Source: Aquilaria yunnanensis (taxonomy: Eukaryota > Streptophyta > Magnoliopsida > Malvales > Thymelaeaceae). From it: a DNA stretch of 64,000 nucleotides. The notes below the pieces were generated by a model. It was not told the origin of the DNA, did no database searches, and saw only the letters and a program-made list of their open reading frames with translations. The position numbers were made by a program, and so were the translations under genes. Shown here piece after piece: positions 12,638 through 24,985 of the stretch (position 1 is its first letter; every line of letters starts with the position of its first letter). The DNA is taken from assembly GCA_039654915.1 (NCBI GenBank), contig CM077599.1, forward strand, positions 81,684,001 through 81,748,000, in the 5' to 3' direction.

Positions 12638-13390
12638 TCACAAAATCTTATACCCACAAACTTTATCAAAGGCATTTAAAATTGGTGGGATATCAGGAAA
12701 AATTAAATAAGAATCATCCTTACTAATTTTTACCTCCACCCCTGAATCATCCTTACTATTTTTCACTCCTACATAAGAAAATGCTGACCCATTATTCGAT
12801 AAAATTTTTGACCAAATAGAATCATTATGAGATCCATTCTTGACCCCACCAAAATATTGTTGAGGCTCACCAGAAACACTAACATTATTTATCTCACTAA
12901 ACAAACTCATACATAAAAGATCTTGTGAAACCCTAACCTGTTGCTCCATTTGACCTTTGCCTAATTGTTTGTCTTTACCAATAGTAGACACTTTCTATTC
13001 TCCACCGTTGAACTGCCAGTTCCCATCACATGTTGCCTTCTTCCTAGACAACTTTGCCTCCACATCATCTTGTCTCATTGTCGCCTCCCATCTAGTCTCA
13101 CATTTTCCCTTTACCGCTAGTCCATCGCGTTCTCTTATCTCCTCCTGCCCGAATGATGCTTCACCTCCTTCATCAACCTTGTTCTTCAAGAAATATATGG
13201 GCCATTTTGCATCACCCTTGTTTTCCATAGCCACCGCCAATCTTTTCCTTCGCTTTTGTCTTTGACACTCCATTGCTCTTCTAACCACCCTTAGGCTGCC
13301 ACACCTACTATTGCAAGCCACCAGTATGCCTCTCAGCCTCCTTCTCATGATAAGAATGATGAGAAAATAATTTTGAATATGAGTATTCAT
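12638..13390 (-). pseudogene. Broken unknown ORF, possibly LINE ORF1-like
   Basis: Two minus-strand open stretches (13390-12995 and 12991-12638) lie in the same frame and are split only by one TAG at 12995-12997, so they read as a single ~250-codon frame. The N-terminal part is rich in Arg/Lys (RRRLRG, KRRKR) and the C-terminal part contains 'SKILSNNGSAFSYVGVKN' followed by alternating acidic and basic residues. The latter resembles the segment just before the DUF4283 region in plant LINE ORF1 proteins, but the match is weak. No RT is present nearby. I cannot name the protein with confidence. Confidence 0.4.
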
Positions 13391-16126
13391 TATTTGAATA
13401 AAAACTGAATATTCTAAATGAATTATTTGGATTGGACAAAAATGGTTTGGTTGTTTGGTTTGAATTGGATCAAAACCAAATTTCTTATTTGGTTATTAGA
13501 TTGATTATTGATTCCTTTACTTAAAACCGAACAAACTGAAAAGTTATAGGTGTTTTATAATTAGACCTATCAACCCTACATATATGAAGTCATTTTTATT
13601 TAATTTTGGTCTATATATTGTAAATCAACCCTTATGTTTAGGTATAAAATGGAATATTATTAATTTTTATCATATTTTTTCAAGTTATATTCTTTTTCAA
13701 TTATCATGTGCTTAGTTCTAAAACAAATGGATTATAAAAATTGGATAAATTGAATTATAATTTGGATGATTGGGATAAAAACATAAAGAAACTAAATTAA
13801 TATAATTTAGATGGTTCAAATGAGTTTTAATATGTAATTTGGATGGTTTAGATCAATTTATAGAAAATGAAACAAATCAGATTGTTGTATAAGGATCGGT
13901 TCCAAAACGATCAAACCGAGTAACCCTAATTCTGAATTAATGTCTAAGGAAGCACACAATAACTGAAAACATCCTCTTCCACCGCCCTCGAATACCTTCC
14001 ATCTCAAAAACAATGCTCGATCGACTGAAGTTCTTTGATTCCATCAGTTAAAAAAATCTACCATGCCTTTTACTTTATAAACTGAAAAAAGATCCCTGCT
14101 GTTGGCTTGAAATTTTTGCTACCTCCTCCACACTGATGAATTTTCAGCAAATACCTTCCACTTTGTAATGAACGATCCGATTTATTCACCAACAAAATCA
14201 ATCGATCCTCAACTATATTACCTGAATTCAACAATATGAAGGACATCAATAATTTTTTCCCACTTAACAAATTACATTAAAGGATTTTTATTTATTAAAA
14301 ATGAAGATTTTTTGCAACACTTTCTATTTTGGGTTGTTTCAAATTCTTTGCAACATTTCCTTCTTTAGTAAGTTTTATCATATAACTTTACCATTTTATC
14401 CATATTCTCTCACACTACTTAATTCCCCTATCCCTCCGTTACTACTTAATTTCTTTGTTTTGTTTCTTTCTTTGATCTCAATGTTTGTTCACTGTCTTAA
14501 CTTTGATGACTTGGTCATTCTTCACGGTGATTGAGGGACAACAATGGCTAGAGTGATGGAAGGAGCGAACGGATCGATGAAGTCGGTGATAACGGGAGTA
14601 AGGGAATGAGACATTCTCAGGTGCCTAGTTAGACGAATTGACACGACAGATGCAGGGATGACGAGGGGATGGATCGATGAGGGCAACAGATAGATGGATC
14701 GATGGATCGACGTGACAGGGGCAACAAATTGACAGATTCCAGGGGTGACGGGGAAAGAGGCATCAGATTGATTGATGGTGGAAGGCGACAGATCAAGGAG
14801 GCGATTGTGCCATCAAGAAAGGCGATGGACCAAGGACGTGATGGTTTAATCATGGAAGGCGGCGGTAGATTGAGGATGACGAACCGGGAGGTTGTAGATT
14901 GTGAACGGCGATGATGGGGAGGCGAAAGTAGATCAATGATTCACACTGTGGGTTTTGAGCTTGTTGTTCAGACCGTCATCTTTCCCCACCTCTAATTGCT
15001 TTAATTTATAGTCAATTTACAGGCACCATGGGTTCTCGAGTCGAGATTGAGCGATTCGTGCCATGGGCTTTAGTTGGTGGAAATCTAGGTCTAGCCAAGG
15101 TTAGGGAAGTAGGCGACAAAGTAAAGGGAATCAGAGGTCCAACGAGGAGGCAAGACGAGCAAGCTAGGAAGAGGAGGTCCAACGAGCAAGTTGGGCAAGG
15201 GCAGAGATAGACATTAGCAAGTGGAAAAAGGAAGAGTAGAAGGGTAAAGATGAAAAAGAATAGGCAAACAGTAACTTACCTTGATCTGCATGCCAAATGA
15301 AAATATTGCAAACATTATGAGACGGAGAGAGTATATCTTATTACGTTTATAGAATTTATCTATCACCCTTGCTAACTAAATTTTGACATTTCTACATCTC
15401 TTTTTGCCCATTGATAGGAAGCTTCCTTGGTACTTCCTTGCATTTGTGGATGTGACCACTCCCATCGACTTCACCTAAAGATTGATGAAAAGCTCCCAAC
15501 CCTAGCTATGCCATGCCTTTCAAATATAATTGTTATTATCAGCCAAACCCCTTTTTCTATACTTAAAGTTTTCTATGATATAAGTAGTAGGTTTTAAAGA
15601 CTAAAGGAGAACGGTGTGTCGAGCTAAGGTCCAGGCCGTGGCAATACATAAAGTTCTTGCCGTCACCCGGAAGGTACGGAGTCCAACTAAACCTTTTGAT
15701 TGCTCCTCTCTATCACTACAACAAAACCAGTTAAACATTGACTCAACTTACGTACATGAAGCATGAGAGTGCTTCCTAATGATATGACTACAACATGGCC
15801 GTGATAATATTGCTTTAGTCTGTCACCTCAATTTCGGTACGGATTGAGTACTAGCTTCAATCAACTCATCTCCTTCCTTGCTCATCAAGCTAATTAGCGT
15901 GCTACTAATGCCTTAATTAGCTTAATTATGGTCTGCAGTAATCGTAAGAGGACATGAATGTGTGTTCTCCCTGAGTCCTAACTCCTACCCAAATGTGGTA
16001 ATTTCGTGTCATGATATTTTCTTTAGTAGTGCCATTGTGGATCTTTATCCTAAAAATTAGGCATATGTACAATGTTGAAAAAAAAAAAATTTGTAAGTAC
16101 TCCACTGGCATACTTCCTTACTTAAT
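13391..16126. other. Spacer, with GC-richer purine-biased block
   Basis: 13391-14280 is AT-rich with repeated 'ttggat'/'ggttt' motifs that may be a decayed hAT-type element. 14560-15240 is richer in G and A with repeated 'gatcgatgg' motifs and overlapping spurious frames on both strands; no domain recognised. 15241-16126 shows nothing I can name. Confidence 0.5.
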
Positions 16127-16128
16127 TA

Positions 16129-16359
16129 CTCTCTCCATTCGAGGTTTTTTGAACCATTTTAATTTTTTTTATATTTAAGTTTGACTTAAATTTATTTATA
16201 TTAATTTTTGTTAAAACTTTTTGAAAAATATATTTTTGTGAACTACAAGACTTATAATTTTTAAATTTGTTTAAAAAATTTAGCAAATATTAATATAAAA
16301 ATTTTAAGTTAAACTTAATTTAAAAAAAAAAGAAATGATACAAAAATTTGGGACGAAAG
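16129..16359. mobile_element. Stowaway-like MITE
   Basis: 231 bp flanked by TA on both sides (16127-16128 and 16360-16361). Left end CTCTCTCCATTC, right end inverted CTTTCGTCCC, matching the Stowaway pattern CTCCCTCCGT in part. The interior is AT-rich and folds into a hairpin. No coding content. Confidence 0.7.
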
Positions 16360-17104
16360 TATTATTATTCATATTCAACCAATTGATATCTATGAAGTTT
16401 TTATACTGTTTTATATATTTAATTGGCCAGTTCACCCAAATACTCTTAAGTCGGGATTTCACAAAAGCCGTTGTCAGTTAACGTAGCGGACAACTTTTGA
16501 GTCATCATATGTACCAAAAAAACACAAATGCAATAGGAAATAATAGCGCTATGGAAATTAAAGCATATATAAGAATGAATCGGGACTTGATCGATAAACG
16601 TATGTATGACCTCAATAATTTTCTGATCATGCGCATGCACGACGACATTAATCGAAAGAGGAGACAGGAATCTATCTAACATTCTGGGCATCATGCTATG
16701 TTTTGTTAGCTTGTTTGTGATCACTGAAAGTAGACATGGATCGTCCTTGGCCCTATTATCAACAAACTTGTCTGTTTCTCGGGCATGGGCATGGGCTTCT
16801 GGGTTTCCCCCATGAAATTAAGCGTTTTCTGTTTTATATTAATATTTATCTTATCCAATTCATAAAGAAAATCTTATTGTCCACGACGTAGATACAAAGT
16901 ATGCATTTAATTCTAGTCTGTTTCGAACATAAAATATAGAAGCAGATTTTAAAATTTGATCGATTTATTGACAATATTTTTTTGTGTATCATTCATTCTT
17001 TAGGATTTAAGCTCGTAAATAAATATATAATCTCCATACCTAAATTCTATATTATCAAACTAGCCCAATAACACTTACATTACTTAGTTAGAGCCTTACA
17101 TGCA

Positions 17105-18163
17105 TAGTGTTAAATATTGCAGTATACCGCACAGTATACTAATTACTGTGGATATGCAGTACAAATATTTTTACATTTTATCATTTTATTGTGTGACATA
17201 CCGCGGTATTTTGTAGTATTTCACGTGTCACTTTTTTTTTATATGCATTTTTGTCAAAAAGCTACGGCATGCCACAAATACCACGTGGTACATATCACTG
17301 TATTTTATTTTATGCGGCTATTTTTTTTTCATTTTACATCAAAATATCATAAATATATAAAATATTAAAATAAAAATAATACACATATCGTAAAGTAAAT
17401 ATATACTTTTATTTTTTTGTTACTTTTCTTAGTTAATATAAAAATTTAATAGGATGTAGCAACTTGAAAGTCTCAACATAAGTTCAATTAGTGATAGTTG
17501 CTTTATGGTGTATAAATCATATGGATATCTACAACAAATATCATCATTTTTTACCGAAGGTTTATTATCATCGGCTCCAATCTTTTCAACAATCTATTCG
17601 TTAATAATCATCACATTTTTCAACCACAACATGATGTTAAACAATATTTCTTAATTGGATTTCTAGTGTATACTACCTTTATTGAATATTAATCTCATTT
17701 GCAAAATTTCTTGACTCAAAACCAAAATTATATGACATGAGATGAATATGTTGCTTTTACAAAACAAGCTAAGGAAAAAGCGTCATACTTTAAGCCAACT
17801 AGAAATTTAATGTGGTATTAGAAAACGTATTGTTATTATTAAAGTATTATTTTTTTTATATTAATAAATTTATTTTTTAAAGTATTATTTATTTTTCTCT
17901 ATATCTAACATTTTTTATATTTTGTATTTAAAAAATATCTTCTATCATATATATTTTATTTATATTTGATAAATTATGTTGAGAAAAATTAGAATACATA
18001 TAAAATGTGTAAAAATAAATTATTGAACAAATTATGTTATCTTAAAATAATATTATAATTTTTTTATATAAAAACAGTAATAATATGCGGCATGGTATAC
18101 CATATGGTATATCTTAAAAATTCAAGGTGTGGTGTACTAATCGGTAATTGTATCTAACACCTT
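17105..18163. mobile_element. TIR element, hAT-like, non-autonomous
   Basis: About 1.06 kb. The left end 'tagtgttaaata' and the inverted right end 'aggtgttagata' match at 10 of 12 positions. Behind each end lie motifs built on 'ggtatac'/'gtatacc' in both orientations (around 17120-17300 and 18080-18140). No transposase. Target duplication not resolved. Confidence 0.5.
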
Positions 18164-19988
18164 TCAGTCACATGAAAAACCGGCAGCAAAGCCAAAGCCT
18201 AGAGAAACAAAATAAAAGCAAAGCCTAACCTTATGCTTAACAACCCTAATCAAGACATACAAACTAAGTAAAAATTGAACTCAAACAACAACCAATTCTC
18301 ATATCCATATATTTTCTACATATATCAGAAAAAATAAAGTCGACAGATCTGATCTTTCCTCTGAAAAACCTGCAGTCATTTTAATTATCCAAATCATGTA
18401 GACAATAGCAGCATAAAAACTTCTCCTAATTCTAGCCTTAGGAGACATACCCTTAAGAAACCTTAGCGTCCACTTATACATTTGATCCCAAACATTAGGA
18501 ATAAAGGGATGATATAGTTTAACACAGTCAACATGGATTTTTAAATTTCTAATTTATACTATTCGATCGATAATTAACCCTTCCAATTAATTTGATTTAT
18601 CTATTATTTTTGTGACAATTAATATTAGATTTTTTTAGATTATTAATTTTTTCTCTCTAGTAAATATCTTTTTCTCCAATATCGAGGTAAGAATATATTT
18701 TACATTAAGAGGTACGAATATATATTATTATTATACCGCCGGAAAGAAAGTGTAATGGATCTAAATTTTTGGAAGCTAACAATTAATCAACATGGGAACA
18801 GTTGTGGTACTATAATTGTGTCATGTATGATCACCCCATGAATTGAAAAAGAAGGGGATAGAGAATGTCTGACCTAAGCGATTAGATCAAGAATGTCGAA
18901 AACTTACAAATAAAAAAAACTCAATATCAAAATAAACTCAATCCTTTGTACCAAAAGGGAAACCTCATTCCGGGCCCTCTAACATAATGACTAATAAGGT
19001 CTAACGGGACATTTGGAAAGGTTTAAGAGCTTTGACTCTGATCTCCCCATTTTCTACATAATGTCACAAGAAAGTTAATTTAGTTGTCATTCAGATCTTT
19101 AAAAAGCTAACATTATCTTTCTATTAATTACAATAATAGTATGTAATAGTATATTCTTCCTCTATACACTTATAATAATGCTTCTTAAAACAAAAAAAAA
19201 AAAAAGAAAAATCAATCCTTATAGATTTGGTATGAAGAGAAATGATTTGATATGAAAGAAATGAATGAATAAATTTTAAGGTAACCGAACTGCCCATTCA
19301 ATAATCCAAGAGAGATTTGTGCGACAAAGAGATTTGAAATATAAACAACCATATCTTACTGGATTTTTAGAACTTTTGTTCTTTAAGACAGCTAGCAAAC
19401 AAACGCCAACAATCACTTGATATATATCAACCCATTTGTTCCGGCTTTACATTTTCCTCTTTTATGATCCGTAAGTACCACAGTCGTAAGCCTCAATTCG
19501 ACAGATGACTTGTACTGGCGATGAAATGACATAACATTTTACTCCTACTAATTAAGGTGAAAAGATATCTATGTACACATCAGAAAAAACCAAAATGATG
19601 GAAAAACAAATAATGTATCGCTATGGATTTTATTGTCATATCATATCCTTATGATGAGTCATATAAGAGATATTCTAAACATATATCATATATATGAAAG
19701 GGGAAGCTCAAATTGTTTGGGCTATTCGAGGAGATGCCTTTGTGGCTGCGTTCAAAAGGGGTATAGGTAACAGTTGGCTAACAGCGTCAGATTTGAAGCT
19801 TGGACTCCCACAGTGGGGCTGAAGTAAGCTCAACAATTTCAAACAAGGTAGCACATCTTCTAGCAATAGTTATGAAGCTTCAGGAATATCACTTGAAGAA
19901 AGAGCTTTTGTATTCTGGAGGCCCTTTTTTTTTTTTTTTTAAAATTCAGAAGCATCTGTGTAAGTGTGTAGGGTTGAGAGAGTACATA
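18164..19988. other. AT-rich spacer
   Basis: No gene recognised. Contains A-rich runs (19190-19210) and a T-run (about 19925-19940). A short frame around 19700-19910 ends with 'NKVAHLLA', reminiscent of the end of plant retroelement RNase H domains, but it is too short to call. Confidence 0.5.
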
Positions 19989-20001
19989 AATATTTAAGGA
20001 A

Positions 20002-20146
20002 TAAGGACATGCCTGTTTTGTTTAGAATTTAGAATGCCACATGGCTACCATATGCAGCATTTAAAGGGAAAGTGGCGGAGGTGGAGTTCAAACCTCTCAC
20101 CTTTGCGGGGTATCCCTCAAGCCTTAACCATTACACCGAGGCGCTC
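20002..20146 (-). mobile_element. Short SINE with 13-bp target duplication
   Basis: 145 bp flanked by perfect 13-bp direct repeats AATATTTAAGGAA (19989-20001 and 20147-20159). Read on the minus strand from the right end, the head looks tRNA-derived: an A-box-like 'ggtgtaatggttaagg' about 10 bp in, then a B-box-like 'ggtttgaactcc' about 35 bp further. These are the internal Pol III promoter boxes of tRNA-derived SINEs. The element lacks a clear poly(A) tail. The duplication makes the retroposed origin secure; the family is not identified. Confidence 0.8.
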
Positions 20147-20778
20147 AATATTTAAGGAACTGTCCATCTTTGATTGTTAATGTTATACTTAACGCTGTAA
20201 GAAAAATCTGTACCCCTCAAAATTGTGAAATCCTGACTCGTGATTTAGTGGGCTTGTAAGATGGGGAAATTACAATAACAATTGCAAACTTCAATTGGTA
20301 TGAAAATGACCATATCACATGGCTGTTGCCTGGGCATTGTTTGTGCAAGAGATTTTTTTCTCTTTACAGGCAGTAGGTGCGGTTAGGCAAGGTGTGAGTG
20401 GTGTATGACAGGTTAGGTATAGTAGTTATCTCCAATTTCCTTATTTGTAATCATTTTGAGTCAAAAAAAATAATTATTTTTATGAATGAGGCCCATGCAG
20501 CCAATCTATTGATAAAATAGAAGTGCATTACAAAGCCAAGCGGGTACATCCTCGCAACCAGGAAGATCTCCCTAATGATGCTGATTCAGATGGTTAAAAC
20601 ACTTTGGTCCTTGGTGGCTACGGTTTGAAACTATACTTCTCCAGTTCTGCCTCCAATTTTTTTTACCGGTTTTTAGGATCAGTGAGGGTAAGCTTGACTT
20701 TTTTTCTTTTTCATTCGACAAACCAATGATCATTGGTCATATCTCACCAGGAAATTAAGGCTCCAAGCAATCCAACCC

Positions 20779-22560
20779 TTTTGGCTAGCTTAGGAAAATG
20801 TTACATTTTTTTTATTTATCTGCTTAATAATTTGGACTATAACTAATAAAAATACTAATATTTGTGTTGTTACCAAATAATTTGGATAGTACCTGATAAA
20901 ATCACTTATCTTTAAATTTTAATCTTGTTTTTAAAAAAAAATTATATACTTTTTGTTTTTTCTTTTTCAAATGGATACAACTACTGGTAAATGAACAAAT
21001 AACTATTAATAAAAAAGCAGATAACTAATTTATCTAGAGAACAAGCATATATTGATAAAAGAACAAGTCATCTAACCCTTTTTTAGAGATATTAACGGGC
21101 GAATTTGGATCAGGTATAGCTAATCTCAAACCCTTCTTCAAGTAATCGGATTTGAGTAATACTTGCCCTACAAGTAGAGGGTACCATCCACTAACCTATT
21201 TTAAAGTATATGTTTGATTTTTCTAGAATTATTTTTTAATATATTTACATATATTTTTAAAAGAATGTGTATATTCATAATTAATTAATACTTAAAAAAT
21301 CATAAACTAAAGTAATATAAGATAATTTATGTTAAATTATACTTTTATTTTTTTGAAATAAAATCATATTTTAAATATATATATATTAATTTAAGAAGAG
21401 TATGAGCATAATCGGGTAGGATATGTTAAACTAATACCCTCTCTTTAGCTTTTTAGGTAGGGTCGGGTTCGAGTAGCCAGGTTTAGGGAGGGCAAGGTCA
21501 AGTAGGATATTTTCTGGCATCTCTACCCCTTTTAGCTAGATTAGGAAAATGTGCCTTTTTTTAATTTATTTTTATTTTTATTTATTTGCTTAATAATTTG
21601 AACTATAATTAATAAAAACACTATATTTGTGTTTTTACTAAATAATTTAGTGTGTAATTGATAAAATCACTTGATTTTTAATATTATTATTGCTTTTTTT
21701 AATTTATCTTATTTTTTCATTTTTTTAAAATTCATCAACTAATAAAAGAACAAATGGATACAACTACTAATAAAAGAATAAATAACTACTAATAAAAGAA
21801 TAGACAACTAATTTATCTAAAGAACAAGCATAAATTGATAAAAGAACAAATAACTATTGATAAAAGAATAAAAAAAATAGTAATAAAGAAACAAATAGTA
21901 TTTAAAGAACAAGCAAGAATTTGAAAAAAGAACAAATAGCTGTGAGTAAAAGAATAAATAACCATTAATAAAAGGTACAGACAACTATTTTATCTAAAGA
22001 ACAAATAACTATCAATAAAAAGGTACAGACAACTATTTTATCTAAAGAACAAGCCTGAATTGATAAAAAAAAACAAATAGTTGTTAGCAAAAGATCAAAC
22101 AACTAATGATACAAGAATAAATAACTAGTAATAAAAAAATAATTTATCTAAAGATCAAGTATAAATTGATAAAGAACAAACAACTGCTGATAAAATAATA
22201 AATAACAATTAATAAAATAACAGATAGTATCTAAAGAACAAGCAGGAATTGGTAAAAGAAATAGCTGCTAGTAAAAAAATAAATAACTATCAATAAAAGA
22301 ATAAAGATCGAGTTTATCTGAAGAACAAGTAGGAACTGATGAAAGAACAAACAACTACTAATAAAAGAATAAATACAACTAGTTTATCTAAAGAAAAAGT
22401 AAAAATTGATAAAAGAACAAATAACTGCTAGTAAAAGAACAAACAATTGCTAATAAAAGAAATAAATAGCTACTAATAAAATAAAAAAATAGGAACTGAT
22501 AAAAAAATGAATAAGATCTCAAATTTCCCTTGTTGGCTGCTTGATTTTTCTTTTTGAGAC
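20779..22560. repeat. AT-rich degenerate satellite-like array
   Basis: A ~180-bp unit beginning 'cccttttrgctag' occurs at about 20779 and again at about 21532 (spacing ~755 bp). From about 20980 onward short repeats built on 'ataaaagaacaaataactactaa' recur dozens of times with variation. A TIR-like insert 'tagagat...atctcta' (about 21085-21530, hAT-like) interrupts the array between the two ~180-bp units. No coding potential. The same short motif, in reverse orientation, fills 53.9-55.4 kb. Confidence 0.75.
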
Positions 22561-22829
22561 ATTCTTGCATTAAGTTTCAGATATCTTTTTAGGACATATT
22601 GGAGGAAAGAACAAACTAAAGTAGCGAATGAAATTAGAAAAAATATAAATCAAAACAAATAATGAATTTATAAAAAAAAATCTAAATCAAACCAAATAAA
22701 GGAAATCAAAGTGAAATTGAATTCAAAGTGAACAATTAAAATCAGATCATATTAACAAAACAAGAGAATGCATAATTAAATGTAAGCAATAGAAAAAAAA
22801 AAGATAGTATAAGAAAAATAAATAAAGAT

Positions 22830-23625
22830 TTTTTTGGCAAAACCATTTTACCACTAAACTATTTGGGGTAAAGTAATTTTGTCATTAAACTTTTTCCCAG
22901 GCAAATTTTGCCATTAACATTTTTATTGTGAGTAATTTTTCACTGGCCATTAAATATTAGGAATAGTTCATTTGTTCAAAGAATATTCATTGACTTAACT
23001 CATAAAATAGTCCCTAAAAGTTTTGTCCTTAACCTCTAGCTACCAAAACTTTTCATAACGCATAAATGAGTCAAAACCGTATATTTGGTCATACACTGCC
23101 AGTGCTAAGCCTTCTTGTATTCACCTTCCTCATTGTCACCAAGAAATCCTCCACCACTGCTACTATCAATCCTTTATTCTATAACTACAATGCATTTGGA
23201 TTAGTCCCACTTGCATCAATTAAACTCTAAATGATCACGGTTTGTTTTAAGGAGCAATTTCGGGAGCATTGCTAGGATGTATGGAAAAGTGGGGGTAACG
23301 TTAGTAGCGGAAAGGGTGGAGGACGACAAAGAGTACAAGTGTTTGCTAAGGCAAAGATGATAGTGAGAATGATAGATTTAGAAATTTAGGGGCCCGGGTA
23401 TTAGGTAAAGGAAACATAAAATTGAAACTTACATTTTTTTTCCTTTTTTTATGTTTGCAACGTTGAACAATTTTAGCAGTCGATGGCAATTTGCTATGAC
23501 AACAAAACATTAATCGCAAAATTGCACATTTTGAAAAAATTAATGACAAATTTTCTCATAAAGAAAGTTTAATGGCAAGATTACTCTACTCATATAGTTT
23601 AGTAGCAAACTTGTCAAGTTTGTTA
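22830..23625. mobile_element. TIR element of unknown superfamily
   Basis: About 0.8 kb with ~55-bp imperfect inverted ends. The left 'accactaaactatttggggt' through 'gtcattaaacttt' pairs with the right 'aaagtttaatggcaagatta' through 'atagtttagtagcaaac'. The interior holds no recognised protein. A similar design occurs at 40864-41652. Confidence 0.65.
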
Positions 23626-24898
23626 GATTTTTTTATTTTAAGAAAAAAGAAATGGAAAAGGAGTAATAGAAAGGTGCCAAAAGGGGTTGCTGCTTGACGA
23701 AAAATAGAACAAGAGAAAAGAAAAGATAAACAGGCAAAAATTAGAAAAAGGAAGGAAACTTGTAGAATTTTTTTTTTTGGCTAATTGATGCAATTGACTG
23801 ATTTGTAAAAATTTGAATCAAATTATCAATTTCTATATTATAGGAGGATGACTTATGGTATAAGCCAAACTTACATAACATTCATGTTTGGTATTAACGT
23901 TAGCAATTAGCTTTAGATTTTTAAAAATGCTATTCAAAAATAATTTTTAACTTTTTGTTTCAGTGTTTTTATCTCAACCATTAAATAAATTATCTAAAAC
24001 TTTAACACTAATCATAAAAATTATTCCCAAATAGAGTTGTACAAGTAATAATAATAACAATAACGCTATTGTGTAACATATGGTGGGTTTAGGATCTCAA
24101 AATAGATTTTTTTTTACCCTTTTCGTATTCTCAATTGTTGTCTATTTCTTGTTTGTACTTGTAGATCGCATTGCAAGAATTAACAAGACAAAATGAGGCC
24201 GAAAACAGAAAACCGAAAACCAACGATTTAATGGGCCCAACTATGGGCCTATTCAAAACTGCCATTGATCGCAAACTCTCTATCAAAATTGAACTCTCTA
24301 TCAATGTTTAGCACTATGTCCTAATAAATACTCCTTCCACGGTATATTCTTTATGTCATTCATTATTCATAATAATTAATATATAATTTATTATTTTTAA
24401 TATTTTAATATATAAATATTAAATTCTATATAAATGATAAAGGCTTTTTTACCCTTTTACCCCAGAACTTTGACAAATCAAACATTTTACCATATCATTT
24501 AGTAAAACAATTTTCTAAAAGTGTTAGTTAGTTTAATATTTAAATTTTATGTTAGATAAAATAAAAACAAATAAGTTATTTGAATTTTAAAAAATTATAA
24601 CGTAATTATAAACTTTTGAATATTTATATTGGGTCATTGAAGTTTCCAAAATAGTCCCAAACTTATATTGAATATACAAAAATTTCACTGAAGTTCAAAT
24701 AATGATGTTTTAGTCAATGCTAAGAGTGTAAAGAAAGTGACAGGGTAACAACGAAATATTGGAAAGTTACTTTTCCTCATTTTTGTGAGATGTAAATCAA
24801 ACACCTGAAAGTTAAAAGTTACAATTTTATGAATATTTATATTTAATAATATTTATCACCACGGTCTTATTTCCTAAGATTTTGAAACCCTTGAACCA
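23626..24898. other. AT-rich spacer left of the viral locus
   Basis: No gene or clear element. The viral locus begins abruptly near 24930. Confidence 0.55.
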
Positions 24899-24930
24899 AA
24901 CATGAAACGCCGTATCAGGATGCTTCACAC

Positions 24931-24985
24931 TTTACTTGAAATGGGTTCCGAGGTAGTAGGAGATAACGTAGGGCTACCAGCATTC
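24931..24985. other. Mosaic junction at left end of viral copy A
   Basis: Three viral pieces are joined here. 24939-24956 equals the leader segment at 29222-29239 (18 identical bases). 24951-24973 matches the plus-strand sequence at about 36603-36625, i.e. the antisense of the movement-protein start, sharing 'gaggtag' with the previous piece. 24971-24978 (gggctacc) resembles the leader at 36657-36664. Copy A proper starts at 24986. Overlaps of a few bases at each join fit microhomology-driven template switching. An ATG at 24902 that opens into copy A is therefore accidental. Confidence 0.65.

Noticed and set aside
14629..14914. Overlapping frames on both strands in the G-rich block
   Set aside because: Repetitive 'gatcgatgg' composition makes both strands open; no recognisable protein.
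19700..19910. Possible retroelement RNase H fragment ending 'NKVAHLLA'
   Set aside because: Too short, frame broken, catalytic residues not seen.
24902..24985. ATG at 24902 as start of a viral protein
   Set aside because: The first ~28 codons come from flanking DNA and rearranged leader/antisense pieces; viral coding begins at 24986.
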